This document shows positions 22,524 to 32,080 of a stretch of DNA of 64,000 bases, piece by piece. The stretch is from the NCBI GenBank assembly GCA_017562135.1, contig QEYB01001157.1:1-64000 (forward strand), read 5' to 3'. The stretch comes from Dipylidium caninum (taxonomy: Eukaryota > Platyhelminthes > Cestoda > Cyclophyllidea > Dipylidiidae). How positions within the stretch are numbered: the stretch's first letter is position 1; every line of letters starts with the position of its first letter. The translations under genes were made by a program, and so were the position numbers. The notes beneath the pieces were generated by a model that was not told where the DNA came from, made no database searches, and was given only the letters and a program-made list of their open reading frames with translations.

Positions 22524-23514
22524 ATGCCCCTGTATTGCGTGCGTGTTTTCCTCATCTATGTGACCTTTGCCATCGCTGGTCTGCGGGGCGATTTGAACGA
22601 CTACAATCCAGACGAACTTGTCCTCGTTCACATTAATGCCGAGGGAGAAGGTTAGCACACCCACTGTCGCCTTTCTTCTTCTTCACTTTCCATTGCTCCA
22701 TCGCTCCGTACTCCCATTCTATTCTCCTAGTTCCCTGTCGTATACCGCGTATTAATAACATCCACATGGATATCTTGAAAATCGCCCATCAGTTGGCCTC
22801 GGAAACACTGACAGAGTTGAAGCTGGAAGACCTGTTCTCGGGCAGATACTGGTGGTTTGAAACGGATCTCTCTGAGTGGAGGTTGACCTTGGTAGATCAG
22901 AAACCACACAATGATGCGTTTGAGGTTGCCTTGTCAGCAAGGGATATTCAAATCAGCAATTCCTTAATTCGTAAAACGCAATAGCAAGTAAGCATTGTTG
23001 GAATCCTATTGCTCCTCCTTCAACCACATTTCTTCAGCCCCATCCAACCCAATGTGAGCCGCATTGGGGAGCTCAGTTTTTCTAGTAGAACTCAAGTACA
23101 ATAGCCGACGTGGCAAAGTATGGGTCAACAAGGCATGGAAGTACTCTGTGAAGCATATGCATTCCACCCGCTTGTCTCCGCACTCGCAAGAGGTCATCGT
23201 GAACGCCATTAAGACTGGCTACCACTCAACTTTAATGTGAGTAAGCCGTCCGTGAGCCTGTGGGGCCATTGATTTGGTTAAATTCTCTTGTCTTGACCAG
23301 TTTTCGCTACCATCCACTCGCTCACAGCACACCGCTTCCTCACCTGAGCCGGCACTCTCCGTGTCTGACTGCTCTGGTGAAGTTGCGAACGCGCGCAAGT
23401 CAAATAGTGGCTACTGACTACGCACAAACGCTTCGCCGCTCTCCTCCCCTCCTCCTCCTCCTCCTCCTCCTCTGCCGCATCGTGGTGGAGGTGGAAAGGA
23501 CGAGTAGGGTGTAA
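22524..23514 (+). CDS. Secreted-protein family copy E', right-arm version
   Basis: Exon 1 (22,524-22,650, 127 bases) encodes a signal peptide (MPLYCVRVFLIYVTFAIAG) then DLNDYNPDELVLVHINAEGE. Exon 2 (22,731-22,987) encodes LASETLTELKLEDLFSGRYW, WFETDLSEWRLTLVDQK and more. Exon 3 (23,038-23,236) corresponds to SRIGELSF and ends EVIVNAIKTGYHSTL. Exon 4 (23,301-23,514) in the matching phase ends in SPPLLLLLLLLCRIVVEVER, with polyleucine coded by a CTC microsatellite. As written, two one-base length differences break the frame: an A run near the end of exon 2, which gives TAG, and a T run in exon 3. The left arm is correct at the second site and both arms differ at the first. If these are errors the product is about 265 residues with a hydrophobic C-terminal tail. 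A GPI-anchored antigen such as the tapeworm gp50 group is a guess I cannot confirm. Confidence 0.6.
23449..23471 (+). repeat. (CTC)n microsatellite inside copy E' exon 4
   Basis: About eight CTC units. In the frame that fits exon 3, it codes for the polyleucine run. Mirror tract at 15,313-15,335; related tracts in copies A and C'. Confidence 0.85.
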
Positions 23515-23599
23515 GTGGGCGCGCTTTGGACGCACATTGTGCACTTCGTCTACCTAACTGCCTTTGATTCACACAACAGAACCTGCACTGTCTGAATCT

Positions 23600-24811
23600 T
23601 AATTTGCACTCCGTTGGCCTCCCCTCACATGCTCACACGCACACGCAGCCTCCGCCCGTAAGGCGGAAGTGATGGTGTAGCAATTCAATGTTCGTGGCAT
23701 TGTAAGAAAGTGGATCGTCACAGAGCGTGAAACATGCCAACTTTCCTTTCTCTCATTTAAATCTTTCATTTCTTTCTCGGCAAAGGTGGTCATCGTGTCG
23801 ACTTAAATTGCTTGAAGCATCGACGGAGCCGCCAGAAGCCATCCAACACAGGTTGCATCCGCGTCTGCAAGGTTAAGGTAAGGGGGAAAGAGACTACCCC
23901 ACCTCTCAACCATCCGCCACATCTTCCTTCGTCAATTGCATGTGACAACTGTTACATTTTGTTGGCATTACACTTCTCACCCTTTGGAATCACGTCTTTT
24001 AATTTCGCAACAGCCGAAGGTCGAGTAACATTGCCTGGAAGGCAGTGTTTACAGGAAGGGACATTAAAGCGCCAGAGTGTGACGCCATGCATCGTCAGTG
24101 GGTGCACAGAGGAAAGGAATGCTTTCTGTCAATGGAGGTTACATCTGGTCCGCGATCTCCAATGCGGCAAAAAGGCTACCGGTTGGGGTTTGTGAAGGAG
24201 CAAATGGATGTGAAACGAGTATGCGAGGGGAAGGTGAGAAAGGGAGCGGTGGAAGAATTGCATGATCGAGCTTGCAGAACAATGAGCTCCTATTGTCAAA
24301 TGGGGAATCAAATAGACGGAGGCGAATTCTGGCGGGAGTGTCAAACTAGTTTGCACATAGCAACATCAACTCGAGGTGCGCGTTTGGGATGCAATTATGT
24401 GGGAGCTTCGTGGTCAGCGGATTTGGGGAGGGGAATGCGGCCAAAGGTGCAAGCAGTGGAAAAGGACAAAGGATAAAATCATCGCCGCGTACGAGTTTAG
24501 AGGATTTCTCTATAGAAATTAATTTCCTAGCATTTGCAAGTCGAGTGGTTGGTGCACCCTACGAACCCACTGGGGCGTAACGAGTAGAAACGAGCCACTT
24601 TCACCCGACGCGAAGACTTTTGGCTCCAGACGAGTCGTATTTTGTCCTCCGCAACAGCCAATTGACCGCTAATATTCGTGTGATCTACAGGATGTGAGGA
24701 ATGATGAGGTCTCGCGTTACTCTAAGGCCTCACAGCAGTCCACACGAATTTCCCTCTGTGTGAACGCAACAAGTTGCAAGAAAGTCGGCAGGTCGTCTCT
24801 AAACTCTGAGA
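23600..24811. other. Inverted-repeat arm sequence without a supported gene
   Basis: Frames at 23,812-24,195 and 24,045-24,476 overlap in different phases and neither has recognisable features. The partner stretch in the left arm opens different frames because of one-base differences, so coding potential cannot be judged. Confidence 0.45.
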
Positions 24812-25093
24812 ATGGCAGTTGAAAAGGACGGAGGATGCCACATTCACCAGGCCCACATCGAACGCTTTGAATGGGAGGCGATTGAGGGAAGTCGTTGCTC
24901 TACTCACTTCGTTTACCCGCAAAAGCATTGCGAGTGGAGACGCAGTCCCAAAGAATTCGACCACATGGCACTTTGGAACGCGGAGTCGGGAGGCGCCTTT
25001 CGCTCTTCCCTGATAGTCAGTTGCCTCACCACCTTATCAGGCAAGGGACGTGTGAACTCAGACTTTCGATACCTCATGAGTCGCCGTGGTGTT

Positions 25094-25129
<36 letters not shown>
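24812..25129 (+). CDS. Unidentified 105-codon ORF ending in polyglutamine
   Basis: Open from MAVEKDGGCHIHQAHIERFE to a run of eleven glutamines (CAG units 25,095-25,127) followed at once by TAG. It includes FVYPQKHCEWRRSPKEF and GAFRSSLIVSC. There is no signal peptide, membrane segment or motif I recognise. It lies between copies E' and D' and has no promoter that I can point to. The left-arm copy is frameshifted by one A. It could be a piece of a larger spliced gene or a chance frame; the triplet run inflates apparent length. Confidence 0.3.
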
Positions 25130-25371
25130 CAGCAACAACAACATCTTCCCCTCACACAGTTGTCGGGTACGGCCAACTCACTCTAGTCACTCCTTCCAAC
25201 TACTTGCAACCCCTTTACTCCCCTCTCCTTCAGCCAGCGACTACCAAAACACTTCAGTTACAGCCCACTGCGCCTGAAAGGCAGCAAGATTGTGACGGCG
25301 CCTGGAATGGACAAGAAAAGAGGCCTTCCTTCCTCGTGTGCTTCAAGTAGCAAAGGTGATTCCTCACTTGT

Positions 25372-26166
25372 TTATTCAACCAAAATGACATTTGGATCAA
25401 CATTCCAATCAGCACGGCATGAGGACAACTTAAACGTGGCTGCGAAGCCGTCCACAATGGCCTGGTTGATGTCTCTTTTGCGAGGGGGAATTCTTTGTTT
25501 GGGAGAACCCTCCACCAACGTGTAATCCCACGCGTCCACTACGCCAACCGTCCTGCTTTTCCAGTAGTAACTTAACACCGCCTTGAATCTAAATTCCTCG
25601 ATTACGTAGACGTAGAATTCGGTTTTGCTAAAGAGAAGGAGGGAGGCAGGGAGGGGGGCGGGGTGAAGAAGAGAGAAGCCGAATTAAAGCAATCTTACTT
25701 TCGATTCGGGTCCAAAATTTGAGTGCTACTGACAGGGATGTGTTTGCCTCTCACAGAAATGCCAATCCGCTCGGTTGCGGGTTTGTCGTCTAGCAGAGTC
25801 GTCCGCCATTCAATTTTGTGGGCATTTAGCCACCATTTTTTATTCAGGCCAGGATCTTCAACTGTCAAGTGGAGGAGATTGGACAGCACCAAGTTTGTCA
25901 ACAATGCTTATAATATCCTGAGCCAAATGCGTGATCTTCGCGGGGTAACAGGGTTCTAGGCAGAGAGGTTTAATTGTACGAGGAGAGGAGCGCAGGAGGG
26001 AAAGTAATCATGGGGGCAAAAGGCAAAGTTGGCGACTAACCGTTGACCACTGCGTCGGAGTGAACACGCATCTGCAGAGGCTTCTTAGGCGGTGGCGATG
26101 AACAGCAGAAAACACCGCCAAGAAAATTGGCAGAGAGAAAAAGCGAAGAGGCTCAAAAGTGGACAT
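25372..26166 (-). CDS. Secreted-protein family copy D', right-arm version
   Basis: Minus-strand partner of copy D. Exon 1 is 26,166-26,041 (126 bases; MSTFEPLRFFSLPIFLAVFS). Exon 2 is 25,955-25,699 (EPCYPAKITHLAQDIISIVD, VEDPGLNKKWW, EWRTTLLDDK). Exon 3 is 25,627-25,372 and is open to its stop, with YYWKSRTVGVVDAWDY, IVDGFAATFKLSSC and DWNVDPNVILVE. Exon 3 and the start of exon 2 are better here than in the left arm. Against that, GACAAAC in exon 2 has one A more than GACAAC in the left arm and breaks the frame after IVD, and exon 1 is one base short of the 127 seen in E' and F. If these are errors, the product is a secreted protein of roughly 210 residues, shorter than copy E' and without its hydrophobic tail. 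Function unknown. Confidence 0.6.
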
Positions 26167-26534
26167 TTGATGGGCTGACGGATTCCGTCAAGGAATTTAT
26201 ACGCCCAGGCACAAGAATTATATATTCTTGCACACTATCGGCTTTGGTTAAATGGGTGGGTGTGTGCAAGTTTCCAGTAGGAAAGGAGATGTGGAATGGT
26301 GAACTCGTAGCTCAAATCGATGGTCAGGACTTCGCCGAATACTGGACACTTTCTGCTCCTGTTTGCAAGATGCAAAGGCTCTATCTAGAGGCGGCTTTTG
26401 CCTCGGCACTGGGGTCAACTAAACGGCAGAGAAATTGGGTGAGACTCATTACAAGGTGATTGTTTTTTCTACAGCCTGCAGCACCACAACTAAGTCGGGT
26501 TTGAAGAGGAGCCACTTTGTGGCAGTGAACTGAG

Positions 26535-26685
26535 GTACCAGGTCCAAATAACGGATCACTGTGGTTCAAAATGCTTGCGCATAGCGTTGCCTTCAAAAGC
26601 ATTCCATGCTCCGTCAGGCTGCTCGCAACCTCCGCCCACGTCGGAATCGTTGCCAGAAGGTGGGACATATATTTAGGCGCACGGA
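26535..26685 (+). promoter_or_regulatory. Family upstream/promoter block of copy C'
   Basis: Same word order as before copies C and F: CAGGTCCAAATAA, CACTGTGG, GCGCATAGCGTTGCCTTCAA, CCGTCAGGC, then CATATATTTAGGCGCA at 26,667-26,682. Confidence 0.7.
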
Positions 26686-27666
26686 GTGTTTGATGTCGCC
26701 CAAATTGGCGTAATGTCGTTCAACTTGTGTGTCCACCAAGACAGTAGAATGAGTCGCATCTCCATAAAGGACGTGTGGCGCATGGAGGTGAACAACGTCA
26801 CAGACACCCCGTTAATGGTGGAAAATAAAGACATGATCAGCGATGGCATCATGAGAGCATTCGTCTTCAACATCAAGTTCGTTCCTTGCCCACCCAGTGT
26901 TGACATTTCTTGTCTTAGTAAACTCATCATGGTTTAACCAGAATGCTCGTCTAGACTTTATGTCATTCCCCCTCTGACTCGTCTTCTCCACCGCTCACTT
27001 GTTCACATCACGCGCCTTCCTCACCTGAGCCAACATTATCCGTGTCTAACTGCTCTGGTGGAGTCGCGAATGTCGTAAAGTCGGGTGGTGGCTATCGACT
27101 ACTGACATACGCTTCTCCACTCTCCTCCCCCTTCTCCTCCTTCTTTTCGTCCTCCGTCACGTCTTCGTCGGATGCGCCCGTGTCCGCTGGCCGTGTCGAG
27201 AGCCGATGGCATTGGGGCGGCGGAGAGGACGGGTGGAGCGGAAGTGGAGATATCTCGGGCACACATGACAGCTTCACTCTGAACCTCGCCCACTTAATCG
27301 CCTTTAATTCACACGACAAGAATTGAACTGTTTCAGCATTAATTTAGGCTCCTTTCGCTACCCCTCACGTACACACAATCGCAATTATGCCCCTCCAGCC
27401 CACGTGAGGTCTTGAAAACCCTTCTTGTGGTCGAATCTTCGTCTGACTCAAATCAAATCCTTCGTGCTTAATTCCTCCTCTTGTCTTTAACAGGCGAGCC
27501 TGGTGTCAAAGCCCGTGGCAAGATTTGCATAGAAAAAAGTAGCGTAAGAAGAGGACAGCATGAGGGGAACCGAACTGAAGGCACATCAGCAGCGTTGCCT
27601 GCTCATCGTCCATATATATCACACCTCAGTTTCAACATGAAACTAATAACACTACTTCTTTAGGCA
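26686..27666 (+). pseudogene. Secreted-protein family copy C', promoter joined to exon 3
   Basis: Only about ten bases after the TATA block the sequence enters exon 3 (FDVAQIGVMSFNLCVHQDSR, ISIKDVWRMEVNNVTDTPLM, DGIMRAFVFNIK); exons 1 and 2 are absent. After exon 3, 26,980-27,326 matches the 3' part of copies A and E' and keeps a 94-codon frame (27,042-27,326: NCSGGVANVVKSGGGY, then serine-rich). A last-exon match (GGCGAGCCTGGTGTCAAAG, 27,493-27,511) and AATAAA near 27,694 follow. The first in-frame methionine gives no signal peptide. It may be transcribed from its own promoter but is unlikely to make a secreted protein. Confidence 0.7.
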
Positions 27667-27699
27667 GTTCCTGACCACCAGACCTTCAATGTGAATAAA

Positions 27700-28490
27700 A
27701 ATTTGTACCTCACCGAACTCAGTTACTACCTTTCTTAAGGGGGCCATCGGCCTTCCTTCCACACTTACTCCCTTTTTCTCTTCTTTACTTCGGTCTTCTC
27801 TTCTCTGATGTGGAGGATGCAACAATGGTATTACGAGATTGTGGTGCTACAACCTCCACTTTTGCTCTTCTTGCGTTCCACAGGTAGTTTCAGATTGAGG
27901 GGGGGGGGAGATTTCGACAAATTCCCAGCTGATATGCATGCGTTGGAGCTCGGCGAAGGCGAGCACAGGTTGGTACAGTAGCGGGTGCCAGGAGATGGCT
28001 ATCAGAGCATTTGAGACGGTCGTAGCAGCATTGGAGTGTTCCATTAAAACAAATCCCAAGCCCCGCGGTCAGATTGATGGACTCCAGGGCTGACAGAACC
28101 GAGGACACATAGGAGCGTCCTCGTGTTGTGAGCCCTCAATCCCCCCCCCCCCTTGAAGCATTAACTTACTCAACGAGGTCAAGGTGGCTGCGAACCAAAC
28201 ACCCAACACGTCCTGGCACCGCGGACCAATGGAAGGGGCCTACGCCCGTCCTCTGGTCGTCGTGCAAGAAGGGCACTCGGAAATGATTAATTCGAACACC
28301 TCGTATAGGACACATCATCAACCAAAGAGTATTTTAAGTGGCCTTCACAACACTTTAGTTTTCGTATCGAGTGTTAAAGAAGAATGACTCCATTTGTGGC
28401 GTCATCACTTTCTGGGGCGAAAACAAGAGCTTGAGGACAAACGATGACGCAGAGAGTACGAGAGCAAAAACGGCTTATGTATATTTCCAG
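27700..28490. other. Intergenic DNA, no gene supported
   Basis: Contains a G run near 27,899-27,908 and a C run near 28,141-28,152. Open frames are short and overlapping. The gene cluster ends here. Confidence 0.5.
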
Positions 28491-28491
28491 T

Positions 28492-28529
28492 CGGTCCTTT
28501 CAATCAATTAGAATTAATTGAAAGGACCG
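28492..28529. repeat. Short near-perfect inverted repeat
   Basis: CGGTCCTTTCAATCAATT (28,492-28,509) pairs with AATTAATTGAAAGGACCG (28,512-28,529) with one mismatch and a two-base centre. It could form a hairpin or be the remnant of a small transposon end. Confidence 0.8.
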
Positions 28530-30617
28530 CTAGTAATGTAGTTCTAAGTAGGATAAAGTGGGTATTTCGAAGATGCAAATTAGTTAATAAGCGGCGTGTC
28601 TGCGATGGTCCACTAATAAAGTCCTACAAACATTCACCATCACAGCTCGAATGCAGTATACCAGTACATGAGGGCAAACAGGGTCAAGTGAAAACGTAGA
28701 AGTTAATTCTATCAAGCGGTATGCTCATGCCTTCGTACCACTCAGTGGAATCCTCGTAAACACGTCCAATTCAAATACCTAGCAGGAGGCGCCACCTTCC
28801 GGGGGTAGAGTTCGCTACTATGCCTCGGCCCCGGGAATACCTTCATGACATGCATCGCTATCAATCGCCTTATTCCATAGTTCATCATCTCAAGTGCGGG
28901 AAACGTGTTGAGAACTCACGCTTGACACGTCCTCAGCTCATATTACCATTTCGCTTCCAACCGCATCATTCAGTTAAGCAAACGAAGACTAAATGGTGAT
29001 ACCAAGAGAGAAGTGTTTTCGAGAGCCACCCAGTGGGCGTAGTTGGTCTAATGGAAAGCCTAGAGGCGGGGAACTGCCTAAACCTAATCACTGGGTCTCC
29101 ATCAAATGAAAAACATGCATTATTAAAATTTTGCAAGTTAACTGGGGAGGGCAGATTTCTATAAATGAGCATTATGCAACAAACTGAAAACCTTGGTAAG
29201 CGGAAAAGGATAAGCAGAAATGTGAAGCACTGCAACAACATCTACCGTCTGTTTTCTTACAGATTCGTATGTGACTTATTTACTGTAAAAATCTGCGGTA
29301 AGCAAAACCATTCACCCTTTCCATCGTTTCTGTCGCCGAACTGGCCTGCCAGTCCAAGACAATCTAATACAAGACCAGTTTAAGCACGGATTTATTTTTA
29401 TTCGAATAAGTTCACTCAGTTTTACCAAGGCTGAAAAAACAGTCTAGTAGATTTCGAGGATGCCCATTGTCATTACGTCATTACAATTTAATTGCCGATT
29501 GTATAAATAATAAAATATCCGGAAGAATGACAAAGATGGGATGATCTAGGATAGAGTACCTTTAAATCTGCTGATTTGGGTGTGGATAAAGTCGGGCAGC
29601 ATTGCTTGCCAGTTCTAAGATTAATTGAAAGATTTGTTGGGCATTTTAATGCATAACAAAAAACCGCGTTGGGAAAATTTATGAAGAAAGCCTTGGAAAA
29701 CCTTAAATCTAGACAACAACAAAGTAATAACGTTAAAAACAGGAAAAGTTAAGTTAGTAAGGAATTCGTGTTTTTATTTGTTAGCAAAGGCCAACAATGG
29801 TTCCCAATTAGTGAGTTAAAACAATTCCGTAGAGGCTATCCAAACACCCTTCATAGCATAATGAAGCCATTTATTCGTAAACAATATTTTCACCTGCATC
29901 TAACAGTTTATTTTAGCGAGAAAGTGTCTGTCACAAATTTCCCTGAATTGGCCTAACTGAAAAATTTTATTTGAGTTCGCTACTCAAGGACTTCTTGTGC
30001 ACTACATAAAGGGACAAATAAGTGACCTCGTGAATGTGTAATTGTAGAGATGAAAAAATATCACTTTCTCGCAAAAGTGTAACTCTAAAGTCAATCTCAA
30101 AAATACTTTAACTTTCGAAATTGCATATTTCTGAATAATGTTGGTTTAGACAATATGCCATGTATGACCGGGTATTAATATACATGTCACCGTGAATTCA
30201 TTAACAGCTACTTCCGAATATCTGGTCCTCTGTTGGAAGGTGAAAACAACAGAGACCACTGGTCGGGATCTGCATGTCTTTTCTCCGGTGTGGTTATGCT
30301 TAAAAGCAATGTGACTTTGAAAATACGAATAAATTGGTACCGACACCACCAATTGCTGTGAATTTCATGCTTGATATTTACTTCCTAAAATAATTCGGTT
30401 TTACAAACAGAATGGAGTCTTATTTGTTTAAGTGGATTTAAATAAATCCTTTGAACAGCATATAAAGCAAGAAAAAAGCCTACGAAAATGGTGGGACAGA
30501 CTTATTCATATTTGACGTTCGTATACAAATGGAGTTTATTGTCTGACTCCAATTCGGTTAAATTTACAACACATTTTAAATAAAAATGTAGCTTTCGATA
30601 AGGAATATGCACAAACT
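28530..30617. other. AT-rich intergenic DNA, no gene supported
   Basis: Base composition falls clearly compared with 1-28 kb. No frame exceeds 91 codons. The stretch near 29,046 (GTAGTTGGTCTAATGG) resembles a tRNA A box, but no B box follows. Confidence 0.5.
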
Positions 30618-31539
30618 TCAAAGGTGACATGCACCATTCGAACAGTTCGATTGAGAAATCGAAGTTCGAATATTATCTGAAGTGGTCTTTGCGTTGGTCG
30701 TCGTAGGCAACTGACATTCAGATAAGGCTAGAATCTTATTTCCAGTTCCCAAAGGTCCAGAAGCCCGGCACCCGTCAAAACTTTCTACCTCGCGTAAATT
30801 TGTTGAGGAATTTTCCATTTCCATTACCCTCGGATTGCTGTAGCTCTCCTGTTTTGAAACATGAACAAAATATGCTTAAGTTTATTCATTAAAATCAGAT
30901 GTTCTGGACTACTAACACAATCTTTAACCAAGGCTTTCGCAAACTCTTTGGGTCCAAAATAGAGCTTTATATGTGAACCCCGCCCACTAAAACAGTGGAG
31001 TAGTTGCTATGAGCCACGGTTTTTGAGCAATAATGGTGGGTTTTACACCCGTGCTACTGTAATAGAAGTAGTGAACCATCATCCTATAAATAATAACTAG
31101 TAATTCCATAACTACTCACGTGAGGATCGTGCATTGGTGAAAAGATGGGCTTGAGAGTAGTTTGGCGGCTCGCATTGTAAAATTTCGGGGCCAGAATATC
31201 TCGCGTCACCTCGAAGATGATGTCCTCATCAGTATCAGACTGGGTGGAAGGAAGGATGGAAACATCATCGTTAATGTGAAGAAGGACATCTTCATTTATG
31301 CAGAATCCACTTTCAAGAGCGCTAGTTGATTGTTTGTAGGTGAGCAGAAATGTAATAAAAACAATCACAAAGACAATCGAAGTTCCTATGAGTAAAATTG
31401 ATGCCATAAGCAAAGGCACAACGTATCCCTTCAAAATTTGGTCTCTGAAAGCCCGATTAAGGAGGATGGCGATGCAATGTAACATGCTTGAACCAAAAAA
31501 TGAATGGCTCGAGCATATGAAGGAGCTACAAGGGTGCAT
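30618..31539 (-). CDS. Uncharacterised single-pass membrane protein, two exons
   Basis: Exon 1 runs from 31,539 to 31,120 and ends at a good donor (CTCAC|GTGAGT). Exon 2 runs from 30,848, after a CAAAACAG acceptor, to a stop at 30,618. Both junctions are in phase 0 and the joined frame is 216 residues. A strongly hydrophobic segment (VVPLLMASILLIGTSIVFVI and on, about residues 41-66) follows a short cysteine-containing start and precedes an acidic tail (STQSDTDEDIIFEVTRDI), suggesting one membrane span with a long cytoplasmic or exposed C-terminal part. An in-frame TAA lies just before the ATG, so this is the likely start, although an upstream exon is possible. I do not recognise the family. 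It is transcribed away from the PCGF gene, with about 540 bases between the starts. Confidence 0.55.
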
Positions 31540-32080
31540 AGTTTATCTCCTGTCAGATAATCAATTCGCCTGATCAATCTGCGTGCACTTACACCGCTGC
31601 AGAATACAAGTTAAAGGGGTGACTATGACAAATTTGTTTCCTGTAATGCTTAGCGAAGGAACATAGCTTAATATTGATGGATATGGCGAAACATCTTTAC
31701 TGATATCCAATACATTAATTAAAAAACAAGCAAATACAAAGATATATTAAGGCACTCCAATTTGTTTTTTATAAATAAAATTTAACAATAAAATCAGTAT
31801 TCAATGGATAATATTCTAATAAATATTATGTGTGCTAATTTTTATTTGTTTAAATTCATATAAGCTCGGAAAATTTTTCAATTACATTTTAGATTCGTGT
31901 GAATAGCCATGTGTTGCCCTTGCTCTTAATTTGAACATTCTCTGCAAGATTCCTATAATTTGTTGATTTTGACGCATTCGTGACTGTCCTCAAACGTCGA
32001 TACCTCTTGTTTGCTTCAATCGTTACCCACCATTTTTTTTGATGAATGCTGCCTTCATTCTTGCCCCATTATTTTGAACC
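31540..32080. promoter_or_regulatory. Shared intergenic region between divergent genes
   Basis: AT-rich stretch between the start of the membrane protein gene (minus) and the PCGF gene (plus). The part nearest PCGF, 31,962-32,055, is less AT-rich and is the segment duplicated at 11,735-11,822, so it may include the PCGF transcription start. No clear TATA box. Confidence 0.4.

Larger units (their letters stand above)
21438..26690 (-). repeat. Large inverted repeat, right arm
   Basis: Reverse complement of 12,050-17,346. It carries copies E' (plus strand) and D' (minus strand) and an unidentified ORF ending in a CAG tract. Compared with the left arm, exon frames differ at short runs of A, C, G or T. 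Inner and outer limits are described under the left arm. Confidence 0.95.

Noticed and set aside
22524..23514. Naming the family as gp50 or EG95-type antigen
   Set aside because: The EG95-type fibronectin fold pattern is absent. I cannot recall gp50 sequence well enough to confirm a match, so no symbol was assigned.
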